From: Streptomyces liliiviolaceus
Lineage (GTDB): Bacteria; Actinomycetota; Actinomycetes; Streptomycetales; Streptomycetaceae
NCBI RefSeq assembly: GCF_018070025.1
Contig: NZ_JAGPYQ010000001.1
Coordinates: 434,001 to 498,000, forward strand
DNA: 64,000 bases
Reading direction: 5' to 3'
Part shown: in pieces, positions 17,041-25,987 of the stretch
Layout: the number at the start of each line of letters is the position of its first letter
Position numbering within the stretch: position 1 is the stretch's first letter
Notes under the pieces: generated by a model
Database searches by the model: none
What the model was told of the DNA's origin: nothing
The model's input: the letters and a program-made list of their open reading frames with translations, nothing else
Program-made: the position numbers and the translations under genes

Positions 17041-19585
17041 ACAGCTTCTCCACCGGTGCGTACCGCAGCAGCAGGCGCTTCGGCTTCTCGCCGCCGAAGT
17101 CGACCGTCGCTTCCGAGTTCGCCCCCATGCCCTTCACCCCGACCACCGTGCCGAGGCCGAACTGGTCGTGCGTGACCCGGTCTCCGACCGCCAGCGATAC
17201 CACCGGCTTCTCCGAGGAACCGCGCCGCGTCGCGAAGCCGGACGCGCCCGAGGCGGCCGAGCGCGAGCGGGAGGACGACAGGGAGGCCGCCACACCACCG
17301 GCCGGGCCGGAGGCCACCGCTCCCATCGAACCCGTGCGCTTCCAGTCCAGATGCGCCTCCGGGATCTCCTCCAGGAAGCGGGACGGCGGGTTGTACGAGG
17401 GCTGGCCCCACGCGCTGCGCATCGACGCCCGCGTCAGATAGAGCCGCTCGCGCGCGCGGGTGATGCCGACGTACGCGAGGCGCCGCTCCTCCTCCAGTTC
17501 CTTGGTCTGGCCGAGGGCGCGCATGTGCGGGAACACGCCGTCCTCCATGCCGGTCAGGAAGACGACCGGGAATTCCAGGCCCTTGGCGGTGTGCAGGGTC
17601 ATGAGGGTGATGACCCCGGAGCCGTCCTCGTCCTCGTCGGGGATCTGGTCGGAGTCGGCGACCAGGGCCACCCGCTCCAGGAAGGCGGCGAGCCCGGTCG
17701 GCGTACCGGCCTCGGCCTCACCCTCGCCCTCGTTGGCCGCCGTGCCCGCGCCCTCGCCGCCGGCCGCCTCCTGCTCGAACTCCAGCGCCACGGAGGCGAG
17801 TTCCTGGAGGTTCTCGATACGGGTCTCGTCCTGGGGGTCGGTGGAGGCCTGCAACTCGGCGAGGTAGCCGGTGCGTTCGAGGATCGCCTCCACGACGGTC
17901 GCCGGGCCCGCGCCGGACTCGACGATCGTGCGGAGGTCCTCCATCAGTGTGTTGAACCGCTTGACGGCGTTCGTCGAGCGGGCCGCCATGCCGTACGCCT
18001 CGTCGACGCGGCGCAGCGCCTGCGGGAAGCTGATCTTCTCGCGCTGGGAGAGCGCGTCGATCATCGCCTCGGCGCGGTCGCCGATGCCGCGCTTGGGCAC
18101 GTTCAGGATGCGGCGCAGCGGTACGGAGTCCTCGGGGTTCGCGAGCACCCGCAGGTACGCGAGGACGTCCCGGACCTCCTTGCGCTCGTAGAAGCGGACG
18201 CCACCGACGACCTTGTAGGGCAGGCCGACCCGGATGAAGATCTCTTCGAAGACACGGGACTGGGCGTTCGTACGGTAGAAGACGGCGACGTCGCCGGCCT
18301 TCGCGTCGCCCGCGTCGGTGAGACGGTCTATCTCCTCGACGACGAACTGCGCCTCGTCGTGCTCGGTGTCGGCGACGTAGCCGGTGATGCGCGCGCCCGC
18401 GCCCGCGTTCGTCCACAGGTTCTTCGGGCGGCGTGATTCGTTGCGCTCGATGACCGCGTTGGCGGCGGTCAGGATCGTCTGCGTGGAGCGGTAGTTCTGC
18501 TCCAGCAGGATCGTCGTCGCGTTCGGGTAGTCCTCCTCGAACTGGAGGATGTTGCGGATCGTCGCGCCGCGGAAGGCGTAGATCGACTGGTCGGCGTCAC
18601 CGACGACGCACAGCTCGGCCGGCGGGAGGTCGTCCTCCCGCGGCGGTACGTCCTCGGGGTGCGCGACGGGGTCCGTGGCACTGCCGACGAGCTCCCGGAC
18701 GAGAGAGTACTGCGCGTGGTTCGTGTCCTGGTACTCGTCCACGAGAACGTGGCGGAAGCGGCGGCGATAGTGCTCGGCGACGTCCGGGAAGGCGCGCAGG
18801 AGGTTGACCGTCGTCATGATCAGGTCGTCGAAGTCCAGCGCGTTCGCCTCGCGCAGCCGCGACTGGTACATCGCGTAGGCCTGGGCGGCGGTCTTCTCGA
18901 AGCCGTCGGAGGCCTGGGCGGCGAAGTCCTCCTCGTCGATCAGCTCGTTCTTCAGGTTCGAGATCTTGGCGCTGAAGGACTTCGGCGGGAAGCGCTTGGG
19001 GTCGAGATCCAGGTCGCGGCAGACCAGGGCCATGAGCCGCTTGCTGTCGGCGGCGTCGTAGATCGAGAAGGACGACGTGAAGCCGAGCTTCTTGCTCTCG
19101 CGGCGCAGGATCCGCACGCAGGCACTGTGGAAGGTCATCACCCACATCGCGTGCGCCCGCGGGCCCACGAGCTGCTCGACGCGCTCCTTCATCTCGCCCG
19201 CGGCCTTGTTCGTGAAGGTGATCGCGAGGATCTGACCGGGATGCACCTTGCGCTCGCCCAGCAGGTGGGCGATGCGGTGGGTGAGCACACGGGTCTTCCC
19301 GGAGCCGGCGCCGGCCACGATGAGCAGGGGGGAGCCGTGGTGGACCACCGCCGCGCGCTGGTTCTCGTTCAACCCGTCCAGGAGCGCGGCCGGGTCCACG
19401 AGCGGCCGGGGCGCGCCGTCGCGGTAGTGGCCGTCCCTGCTCGGGGGCACGTCGAAGCGCCCGCCGAACAGGTCGTCCGGACCGTGGTCCGGCGCCTCGT
19501 CCTCGGGCGGCGGCGGGGGCTCTTCCTCGTGGGCCCCGGAGGGCTTGAGGTCCGCCAGGAAGCTGTCATCAAAGAGGCTGCTCAT
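17039..19585 (-). CDS. pcrA: ATP-dependent DNA helicase PcrA/UvrD
   Basis: 848 residues, superfamily 1A. The first 65 residues are a Pro/Glu/Asp-rich extension. The helicase begins LNENQRAAVVHHGSP, with Walker A GAGSGKTRV, the motif II region VDEYQDTNHAQY, and downstream motifs such as QNYRSTQTIL and VALTLHTAKGLE-like MTLHTAKGLEFP. The C-terminus has the Tudor-like RNA polymerase-binding element (VGDRVTHDQFGLGTVVGVKG). It acts in excision repair, replication restart and transcription-coupled repair. The ATG has GGAGAG five bases upstream, and the promoter carries a damage-type motif. Confidence 0.97.
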   Translation of the reverse strand: MSSLFDDSFLADLKPSGAHEEEPPPPPEDEAPDHGPDDLFGGRFDVPPSRDGHYRDGAPRPLVDPAALLDGLNENQRAAVVHHGSPLLIVAGAGSGKTRVLTHRIAHLLGERKVHPGQILAITFTNKAAGEMKERVEQLVGPRAHAMWVMTFHSACVRILRRESKKLGFTSSFSIYDAADSKRLMALVCRDLDLDPKRFPPKSFSAKISNLKNELIDEEDFAAQASDGFEKTAAQAYAMYQSRLREANALDFDDLIMTTVNLLRAFPDVAEHYRRRFRHVLVDEYQDTNHAQYSLVRELVGSATDPVAHPEDVPPREDDLPPAELCVVGDADQSIYAFRGATIRNILQFEEDYPNATTILLEQNYRSTQTILTAANAVIERNESRRPKNLWTNAGAGARITGYVADTEHDEAQFVVEEIDRLTDAGDAKAGDVAVFYRTNAQSRVFEEIFIRVGLPYKVVGGVRFYERKEVRDVLAYLRVLANPEDSVPLRRILNVPKRGIGDRAEAMIDALSQREKISFPQALRRVDEAYGMAARSTNAVKRFNTLMEDLRTIVESGAGPATVVEAILERTGYLAELQASTDPQDETRIENLQELASVALEFEQEAAGGEGAGTAANEGEGEAEAGTPTGLAAFLERVALVADSDQIPDEDEDGSGVITLMTLHTAKGLEFPVVFLTGMEDGVFPHMRALGQTKELEEERRLAYVGITRARERLYLTRASMRSAWGQPSYNPPSRFLEEIPEAHLDWKRTGSMGAVASGPAGGVAASLSSSRSRSAASGASGFATRRGSSEKPVVSLAVGDRVTHDQFGLGTVVGVKGMGANSEATVDFGGEKPKRLLLRYAPVEKL

Positions 19586-19594
19586 CGCTCTCCG

Positions 19595-19617
19595 AGTCTA
19601 GGCGTCCCCACTGACAC
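19595..19617 (-). promoter_or_regulatory. RecA-NDp-type promoter of pcrA
   Basis: On the minus strand GTGTCAGTGG (19617-19608) is followed after 7 bases by TAGACT (19600-19595), a perfect TAnnnT. This is the same geometry as at 9587-9609. Transcription would start about 19588, only a few bases from the ATG at 19585. The match to the mycobacterial TTGTCRGTGG/TAnnnT damage promoter is good except for the first T. Confidence 0.7.
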
Positions 19618-19798
19618 CCGGCCGCCACCCCGGAAACTCGGCGGAATCCCGGCCGGGCGGCCATGGGCAGGGCTTCACCCGTGATGAGCACGCCATTACG
19701 CACGGTGGCCACCGCGGCGGCGACGGGGTGCACTGCGGTCCCGTCACGGGGCGCGGACTTCAACCCGCATCTGAACGGCGTACGGACGGCCTCCGTAT

Positions 19799-19839
19799 AA
19801 CCGTGCGAAGGCGGGGCGCGCAGGCAACCGTGCGAAGGC
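19799..19839. repeat. Short direct repeat upstream of the riboswitch
   Basis: aaccgtgcgaaggc occurs at 19799-19812 and 19826-19839 (27-base period). The surrounding 19618-20122 has no supportable gene. It holds the upstream and promoter DNA of the riboswitch-controlled NlpC gene. Confidence 0.55.
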
Positions 19840-20122
19840 AGGGTGTGCCGGCCACCACCTGCCGGAGGGCATCCCCGAGCCGACCGGAAGCCGGTCCGTC
19901 GGCTCGGGCGCCGCGCCGGGACCCGATCGGCCCACTCCCGCACCCCGGGGACAACTCGGAGCAGATCGCGACCAATTGACGTCGCCGGACGACGCCCGTG
20001 GTTCAGGTCACGAAAATGTATCGGGCATATCGCACATCAAACTTCACAGGTGCCACACGTATTGGCTAACTTTCGCGTAGGCCGCTCGACCCGCACCGGC
20101 GAACAACGCCGGGCCGAGCGGG

Positions 20123-20275
20123 CTCCGCCGAATCCGGCTGCCCTCGTGGCCTCCGGAACCGGGGACCCAACCGATCCTGGGGTGAATCGGTCCGAACTCC
20201 CGCGTGGGACAAGGACCGTAGGGCAAACCTTCCGAAGCACTCGCCCGAACCCGACAGCTAACTCGGTAGGCGGAT
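20123..20275 (+). ncRNA. c-di-AMP (ydaO/yuaA) riboswitch
   Basis: The conserved core is present in order: ggctccgccgaatccgg (closing strand near 20121), ggaaccggggacccaacc (20155-20172), ggggtgaatcgg (20179-20190), gtagggcaaaccttccgaa (20218-20236), then cgaacccgacagctaactcg ending ggtaggcgg (to about 20273). tccgcc (20124-20129) pairs with ggcgga (20269-20274) as P1. The class senses cyclic di-AMP and, in actinobacteria, controls cell-wall hydrolases. It ends six bases before the ribosome site AAGGAG, so control of translation or of termination close to the start is likely. Confidence 0.93.
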
Positions 20276-20294
20276 GACGGAAGGAGACGCCCTC

Positions 20295-21449
20295 GTGGCG
20301 CCACACCGCAAGTCGCGGCCCCCCAGTTCCCTGGGCATCCGCACGCCTGCCCTCGCCACCGCGGCCCTGACCTCGGTGGCCCTGCTCTCCCAGACGGCGG
20401 ACGCCTCGCCGGCCGCGGAGCCCAGGCCGAGCACGGAGGAGGTCCAGAAGAAGATCGACGACCTCTACCAGCAGGCGGGCACGGCCACCGAGAAGTACAA
20501 CGCCGCCAAGGAGAAGACCACCAAGCAGCGCAAGCGCGTCGCCACGCTGCTCGACGACGTGGCGCAGCGCACGGAGAAGCTGAACTCCGCGCGTGAGGCG
20601 CTCGGGACGTTCGCCGCGGCGCAGTACCGCACCGGAGCCTCCGCCCCCGACAGCGCTTCCCTCCTCCTCGCGGACAACCCGCAGGACTACTTCGACCAGA
20701 CCCAGCTGATGAACCGGCTGACCGCCCGCCAGAAGCAGGCCGTCGACGAGTACGTCACCCAGCGGGCCACCACGTCGAAGAAGCGGCAGGAGGCCTCCGA
20801 GGGCCTGGAGACGCTCACCACGACGCAGAACACGCTGAAGACGTCCAAGGCTGACGTCCAGCGCAAGCTCGCCGAGGCGCGCGAGCTCCTCTCCAAGCTG
20901 ACCGCCGAGGAGAAGGCCCGCCTGGCCGCGATCGAGCGGAAGAAGCAGGAAGAGGCCCAGCGCAAGGCGGACGAGCTGGCGCGGCAGCAGGCGGCCGACG
21001 CGGAGCGCCGGCGCCAGGAGGCGGCGACGCAGGGCACGGGAGCTGGTACCGGTACCGGTACGGGCACCGGGAGCACGGCGGGCTCGGACTCCGCCTCCTC
21101 CACCAAGGCGGCCAAGGCGCTCGCCTTCGCCCGCGCCCAGATCGGCAAGCCGTACGTCTGGGGCGCGAGCGGTCCCGGTTCGTACGACTGCTCCGGTCTG
21201 ACCCAGGCCGCATGGAAGGCCGCCGGTGTGACGCTTCCGCGCACCACCTGGGACCAGGTCGACACCGGCACGACGGTCTCCGTGGACAACGCCCAGCCCG
21301 GCGACCTGGTCTTCTTCTACGACGACATCAGCCACGTCGGCATCTACATCGGCGACGGCATGATGATCCACGCTCCGAAGCCGGGTGCGTACGTCCGCGA
21401 GGAGTCGATCTACTACATGCCGATCCACAGCGTGGTGCGGCCGGGCTGA
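20295..21449 (+). CDS. Secreted NlpC/P60 peptidoglycan hydrolase under a riboswitch
   Basis: 384 residues from GTG 20295, with AAGGAG eight bases upstream. A signal peptide (ALATAALTSVALLSQTADAS) is followed by a long coiled coil, residues 35-250 (EEVQKKIDDLYQQAGTATEK and further), of the type that keeps NlpC enzymes inactive or docks them. Then comes a Gly/Thr linker (GTGAGTGTGTGTGS) and a C-terminal NlpC/P60 domain with the catalytic Cys in YDCSGL and His in SHVGIYIG. It should cleave D-Glu to diaminopimelate bonds. A paralogue lies about 1 kb downstream. Confidence 0.95.
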   Translation: MAPHRKSRPPSSLGIRTPALATAALTSVALLSQTADASPAAEPRPSTEEVQKKIDDLYQQAGTATEKYNAAKEKTTKQRKRVATLLDDVAQRTEKLNSAREALGTFAAAQYRTGASAPDSASLLLADNPQDYFDQTQLMNRLTARQKQAVDEYVTQRATTSKKRQEASEGLETLTTTQNTLKTSKADVQRKLAEARELLSKLTAEEKARLAAIERKKQEEAQRKADELARQQAADAERRRQEAATQGTGAGTGTGTGTGSTAGSDSASSTKAAKALAFARAQIGKPYVWGASGPGSYDCSGLTQAAWKAAGVTLPRTTWDQVDTGTTVSVDNAQPGDLVFFYDDISHVGIYIGDGMMIHAPKPGAYVREESIYYMPIHSVVRPG

Positions 21450-21495
21450 GAGCCCACCGGGGACGGGGACGGGGACGGGGTCCCACAGGGAACGC

Positions 21496-21531
21496 GGACG
21501 GGGTACGGCACGTGGGTGCCGTACCCCGTCC
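21496..21531 (+). terminator. Terminator after the first NlpC gene
   Basis: 16-bp perfect stem, ggacggggtacggcac (21496-21511) with its complement at 21516-21531 and loop gtgg. It is preceded by a ggggac microrepeat (about 21458-21481). It sits between convergent genes and can act both ways. Confidence 0.8.
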
Positions 21532-21544
21532 ACGTTCCGGGCCG

Positions 21545-21587
21545 GTTTCCGGGGCGGCTCCCGAGACAGTTTCCGGGGCGGCTCCCG
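21545..21587. repeat. 19-bp direct repeat
   Basis: gtttccggggcggctcccg occurs at 21545-21563 and 21569-21587, period 24. It lies between the terminator and the stop of the membrane protein gene. Confidence 0.6.
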
Positions 21588-21597
21588 GCGCGGTCGC

Positions 21598-21951
21598 TCA
21601 GGTCCAGAGCACCGCGATGAAGACGTTCACCGTGGTCAGCCCGCCCACCAGGGCGAACAGGCCCTTCTCCACCTTCTCGTCGTCGCGTTTGACGTAGACG
21701 AGGCCGAGGATCACGACCAGGAGTGCCAGCTTCACGCCGATCTTGACGTTACTGACGGTCTGGTCGTCGGCCTGGTTGAGGCCGACGAGGACCGCGCCGG
21801 TGACCAGCATGGTCAGCGCGCCGTGGAGCATGGCGGGGGTGAAGCGGGCCGTGCCGTCGCCCATGGCCTTCATCTGGGTGAGGAAACCGCCCAGCAGGGA
21901 GGCGATGCCGATGATGTGCAGGGCGACGAAGACATGAATGAGTACGTCCAT
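21598..21951 (-). CDS. Small integral membrane protein, unknown
   Basis: 117 residues from ATG 21951 (MDVLIHVFVALHIIGIASLL). About four membrane helices are evident: residues 4-22, a middle pair (MLHGALTMLVTGAVLVGL; IGVKLALLVVILGLVYV) and a C-terminal one (LFALVGGLTTVNVFIAVLW). Charged loops lie between (KRDDEKVEK). The family is common in Streptomyces and unassigned. No clear ribosome site is present. It is convergent with the first NlpC gene. Confidence 0.8.
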   Translation of the reverse strand: MDVLIHVFVALHIIGIASLLGGFLTQMKAMGDGTARFTPAMLHGALTMLVTGAVLVGLNQADDQTVSNVKIGVKLALLVVILGLVYVKRDDEKVEKGLFALVGGLTTVNVFIAVLWT

Positions 21952-22391
21952 GAGCCCGGACCCTAACCGGACGCCCGCATACCGCCGCGCACCGGCCCAC
22001 ACCCCGGCTCCTGGCGGGCCCGGTGGCGGAGCCCATAGCACCGCCGCGTGTGCCGCTCCCCCACAACGCGTCCATCGGTCACCCCACCACGCCAAGTCGC
22101 CGGCACCGGGCCCGGATCACGGTCGCACCCGGTCAGCTCGTGGCCGAGTGCCACCACTTCCGTACATGCCGTTACCACCGGCGCGTCGTGAGGTTTAGCG
22201 TCCTTCCCCAGGTGACCGGCTCCCCACCACAACCGCCCGGGCCAGGGCGGCAGTCGGCACCACCGCCAAGAGGTCCGGCGGCGGTCCGCTCCCCCTGTGC
22301 GGGCTGCCGCCGGACGTGCAACCAGCCCCTGAGGGCCACCGCCGTGGACGTACCAGTGCCTCGGCGGCTACGGAAGGAACGTGGATCGCAC
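21952..22391. other. Intergenic between membrane protein and second NlpC gene
   Basis: No gene is supported. I looked for a second ydaO riboswitch before the NlpC paralogue and did not find the conserved ggggaccca/ggggtgaat/gacagctaact blocks. GC-rich inverted segments (gtccggcggcggtcc / gctgccgccggac, about 22273-22316) could fold a hairpin upstream of the start. Confidence 0.5.
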
Positions 22392-23456
22392 GTGGCAGCG
22401 CACCGCAAGCCCCGACAGCGCTCACTCGGCGGCGGTACGGCCCGCACCGCCTTCACCATCGCCCTCGCGGGCGCGGCGAGCGCGACCGGGTTCGACGGGA
22501 CGGGGGTCGCCGCACCCGAGCTGACACCGGCCCAGGTGAAGGCGAAGGTCGACAAGCTGTACCAGGAGGCGGAGGTCGCCACCGAGAAGTACAACGGCGC
22601 GAAGGAGAAGTCCACGAAGGCGGCCGACCGGCTCGGCACGCTGCAGGACGAGGCCGCGCGCAAGACGGAACGGCTCAACTCCGAACGTGACGCGCTCGGT
22701 TCCCTGGCGACCGCCCAGTACCGGGACGGCGGCGTCGATCCCTCGCTGGGGCTGATGCTCTCCTCGGACCCCGATCGATATCTGGACGGGGCCGCGTTCG
22801 CCGAGCGGGCCGGCAGCAGGCAGGCCTCGGCGGTCTCCCGCGTACGCACACAGCTGCGCGACATCGAGCAGTTGCGCGGCGCCGCCCACATCGAACTCGC
22901 CTCGCTCGAAGCACGCCAGGCGGACCTGAAACGCCACAAGAAGACAGTCACCGGCAAGCTCGGCGAGGCACGCCAACTGCTCTCGCGGCTGCCGGACGCG
23001 GACCGGGACCGCATCGGCGCGGACGACCCGGACACCGCGCGCGCCTCACGGTCCGGCCAGGCCCCCCGCGGCCTCGGCCAGGGCTCCGCCTCCACGACCG
23101 CGCCCAACTCCCGGGCGGCGGCCGCGGTCTCGTACGCCTACGGGAAGCTCGGCAGCCCCTATGTGTGGGGGGCCACCGGTCCCGACGCCTTCGACTGCTC
23201 GGGGCTGATGCAGGCCGCGTACCGCTCCGCGGGCGTCTCACTGCCCCGGACGACGTACGCGCAGATCAACGCGGGCCAGCGCGTCTCCCGTTCCGCACTC
23301 CAACCCGGTGACCTGGTGTTCTTCTACTCGGGCATCAGCCATGTGGGAATGTACGTGGGCAACGGACAGATGGTCCACGCACCCAACCCGTCGGCTCCGG
23401 TACGGGTCGCGCCCATCGACGAGATGCCGTTCGCGGGGGCGACGCGGGTGGCGTGA
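22392..23456 (+). CDS. Secreted NlpC/P60 hydrolase, paralogue
   Basis: 354 residues from GTG 22392 (VAAHRKPRQRSLGGG), whose N-terminus parallels VAPHRKSRPPSSLG of the first enzyme. GGAAGGAAC lies about 11 bases upstream. A signal peptide, a coiled coil (ELTPAQVKAKVDKLYQEAEV onward) and a C-terminal NlpC/P60 domain follow, with Cys in FDCSGL and His in SHVGMYVG. The linker between is shorter and the coiled coil less regular than in the paralogue. Probable tandem duplication with separate regulation. Confidence 0.93.
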   Translation: MAAHRKPRQRSLGGGTARTAFTIALAGAASATGFDGTGVAAPELTPAQVKAKVDKLYQEAEVATEKYNGAKEKSTKAADRLGTLQDEAARKTERLNSERDALGSLATAQYRDGGVDPSLGLMLSSDPDRYLDGAAFAERAGSRQASAVSRVRTQLRDIEQLRGAAHIELASLEARQADLKRHKKTVTGKLGEARQLLSRLPDADRDRIGADDPDTARASRSGQAPRGLGQGSASTTAPNSRAAAAVSYAYGKLGSPYVWGATGPDAFDCSGLMQAAYRSAGVSLPRTTYAQINAGQRVSRSALQPGDLVFFYSGISHVGMYVGNGQMVHAPNPSAPVRVAPIDEMPFAGATRVA

Positions 23457-23499
23457 GCCCGGACTCGGCATCGCCGGCGGGCAGGGCGGCGGGGCGGCG

Positions 23500-24279
23500 C
23501 TACACCAGCCTTCGCGCCGTCGCCCACCGCGTCAGCTCATGGCGGTTGGAGAGCTGGAGCTTCCGCAGGACCGCCGAGACATGGGACTCGACCGTCTTGA
23601 CGGAGATGAAGAGCTGCTTGGCGATCTCCTTGTAGGCGTACCCGCGGGCGATGAGGCGCAGGACCTCGCGCTCGCGCTGGGTGAGGCGGTCGAGGTCCTC
23701 GTCGACCGGCGGGGCGTCGGTGGAGGCGAAGGCGTCGAGGACGAAACCGGCGAGGCGGGGCGAGAAGACGGCGTCGCCGTCCTGGACGCGGAAGACCGAG
23801 TCGACGAGATCCGTGCCGGTGATCGTCTTCGTCACATAGCCGCGGGCGCCGCCCCGGATCACACCGATGACGTCCTCCGCCGCGTCCGACACCGACAGTG
23901 CGAGGAACCGCACCGGCTGCTCGGGGTCGGCCATCAACGGCGAGCAGCGGCGGAGCACTTCGACCCCGCCGCCGCCCGGGAGGTGCACGTCGAGCAGGAC
24001 CACTTCGGGTCGGGTCGCCGTGATGACCGTGACCGCCTGGTCGACGTCCGCGGCCTCGCCGACCACCTCGACGCCGGTCCGCTCGGTCTGCCCGATCTCC
24101 GCCTGGACTCCGGTACGGAACATGCGGTGGTCGTCGACGAGCACCACGCGCACCCGCCGCCCGGGCGCGGAAGCCGCCGGGTCCTCCGCCGAGCCCGCGC
24201 CGGCCGCACCCGCACCGGTCGCGCCGGCGTCCGGCCCGACTGCTCCGGCCGCTCCGGTCGGTTCGCTCGCGTCGCTCAT
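23500..24279 (-). CDS. NarL/LuxR-type response regulator
   Basis: 259 residues from ATG 24279, overlapping the kinase stop by four bases (ATGA). A 40-residue Gly/Ala-rich leader precedes the receiver (VRVVLVDDHRMFRTG; phospho-Asp in VVLLDVHLPG; Lys in YVTKTITG). The C-terminal helix-turn-helix starts LTQREREVLRLIARGYAYKE and has KTVESHVSAVL. It is the partner of the histidine kinase just upstream; likely targets are the divergent PspC gene and other envelope genes (inferred). Confidence 0.95.
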   Translation of the reverse strand: MSDASEPTGAAGAVGPDAGATGAGAAGAGSAEDPAASAPGRRVRVVLVDDHRMFRTGVQAEIGQTERTGVEVVGEAADVDQAVTVITATRPEVVLLDVHLPGGGGVEVLRRCSPLMADPEQPVRFLALSVSDAAEDVIGVIRGGARGYVTKTITGTDLVDSVFRVQDGDAVFSPRLAGFVLDAFASTDAPPVDEDLDRLTQREREVLRLIARGYAYKEIAKQLFISVKTVESHVSAVLRKLQLSNRHELTRWATARRLV

Positions 24280-25559
24280 GTCTCCGCCCTCTCCATCTCC
24301 AGCTCGACCTCCGTGCCGCCGTCCGGCACCGCGCGCAGCCTGGCCGTACCGCCGTTGCGCTCCATGCGGCCGATGATCGATTCTCTGACGCCCATGCGGT
24401 CGGCGGGTATCGAATCCAGGTCGAATCCGGGACCGCGGTCCCGGACCGACACGAAGACGGTCCTTCCCTCGACCTCGGCGAAGACCTGTACCGCGCCGCC
24501 GTCGCCACCGTACTTGGCCGCGTTCACCATGGCCTCCCTCGCGGCCTGCATCTGGGCGGCGGTCCTCTCGTCGAGCGGGCAGTCGCCGACGACCACGACC
24601 TCTATCGGAACACCGTGCTTGTCCTCGACCTCCGCCGCGCTGCGCTTGACGGCCTCGGCCAGGGTGTCGGGCTCGTCCGCCTCGTCCTTGCCGGTGCCCT
24701 CCGGTTTGTAGAGCCAGTTGCGCAGGTCGCGCTCCTGGGCGCGGGCGAGGCGCCGGACCTCGCTCGCGTTCTCCGCGTTGCGCTGTATCAGGGTGAGGGT
24801 GTGCAGTACCGAGTCGTGGACGTGCGCGGCGACCTCGGCCCGCTCCTGGGCGCGGATGCGCATCAGGCGCTCCTCGGAGAGGTCCTGGGTCATGCGCACG
24901 AGGTACGGGCCCGCCAGCAGCGCTATCCCGACGAGGACGGCGAGCGCGGCCTGCAGGACCGAGCCGAGGTGGGCGGCGGAGCCCTGCAGAACGAATATCC
25001 CGGAGACCCCCGCGGCGACGAGCAGGACACCGGCCGCGGAGCGGAGCAGGCTGATCGTGCGCTTGCGGCGGCCCACCTCCATCCAGCGGGCCCGGCGGGC
25101 GTTGTCCGCCTGGCGCCAGACCAGGGCGACGCCCGCGCCGACGAGGACGGTGGGCCAGAGGTAGGCCTTGGCGCCGCCGCTCAGGTCCACGTTCCCCACG
25201 AAGACCAGGGCCACCACGACCATCGCGAGCAGCGCGACGATCTGGCCCTTGTCGGGCTTGCGGGCCACGAGCCTGCGGCGGCCGTCGGGGGAGGTCTCGG
25301 TGGCGAGGGCGGGGGGCCTCTCGGCGTCCACGCCGCCGACGCCGAGGGGGACGAAGAACCAGAACGCCGCGTACAGCAAGGCTCCGAGGCCGTCCGCCAT
25401 GAACAGGCCCGCGAAGACGAGCCGGACCCAGATCACGGGCAGGCCGAGATGCCCGGCGAGCCCCCGCGCCACGCCCCCGAGCCAGCGTCCGTCGCTGCTG
25501 CGGTAGAGCTTGCGCGGAGGCCGCGGGTCCTCGATGGTCAGAGCTGCGGCGTCCGGCAT
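24276..25559 (-). CDS. PspC-domain sensor histidine kinase (HisKA_3)
   Basis: 427 residues if it starts at ATG 25559 (MPDAAALTIEDP); GTG or ATG codons 5 to 13 residues upstream are possible. The N-terminus has a PspC domain (KLYRSSDGRWLGGVARGLAG) with membrane helices, then more helices to about residue 215. The phospho-acceptor is HVHDSVLHTLTLIQ (HDSxxH type) near 240, and the ATPase domain has VNAAKYGGDGG and DRGPGFDLDSIP. It resembles LiaS/DesK-type envelope-stress kinases and is coupled with the following regulator. Confidence 0.93.
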   Translation of the reverse strand: MPDAAALTIEDPRPPRKLYRSSDGRWLGGVARGLAGHLGLPVIWVRLVFAGLFMADGLGALLYAAFWFFVPLGVGGVDAERPPALATETSPDGRRRLVARKPDKGQIVALLAMVVVALVFVGNVDLSGGAKAYLWPTVLVGAGVALVWRQADNARRARWMEVGRRKRTISLLRSAAGVLLVAAGVSGIFVLQGSAAHLGSVLQAALAVLVGIALLAGPYLVRMTQDLSEERLMRIRAQERAEVAAHVHDSVLHTLTLIQRNAENASEVRRLARAQERDLRNWLYKPEGTGKDEADEPDTLAEAVKRSAAEVEDKHGVPIEVVVVGDCPLDERTAAQMQAAREAMVNAAKYGGDGGAVQVFAEVEGRTVFVSVRDRGPGFDLDSIPADRMGVRESIIGRMERNGGTARLRAVPDGGTEVELEMERAET

Positions 25560-25678
25560 GCCATCGATGTTCACACGCCGGGGGCCACCGGGCATCAGGG
25601 TCGACCCCCGAGACTCCCCTGATCTTCGAATCCGGCCCCGACGGGCGGCTGTGGGACCGCTGCGCCGGGGCTGCGGCG

Positions 25679-25734
25679 CCTGGGCCGCCGTGCCTGGGCC
25701 GCCGTGCCTGGCCCGCGGTGCCTGGGCCGCGGTG
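25679..25734. repeat. Four tandem 14-bp repeats between the kinase and PspC genes
   Basis: cctgggccgccgtg, cctgggccgccgtg, cctggcccgcggtg and cctgggccgcggtg in a row. They lie in the 428-base divergent spacer (25560-25987), which otherwise shows no gene. The copy number could vary between strains. Confidence 0.8.
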
Positions 25735-25987
25735 CTCCGGCGCCGATGCTGTGCGAGCGTGGCTCGGACCACCACGCCCCGTCGCTCCGCACCCCCGGCG
25801 CAGCCCCGCCCAGCCCCCCGCCGCGAGGCTGTCCAAGCACCGGCACCCCACCGCTCCCCCGCCCGACGCCCCACCCCTCCCCGCCCGGCGTCGCACGGGT
25901 CTGGGGGGTGTCTCGGGGGACGAATTCAGGGTTCGGCCAGGGTTGTTTCGACTGCCGTTGCGGCGTCGCGGCCGTCACCATGGACGT

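Noticed and set aside
21952..22391. A possible second c-di-AMP riboswitch before the NlpC paralogue
   Set aside because: Fragments such as cccggtcagctcg resemble one block, but the other conserved blocks are missing.
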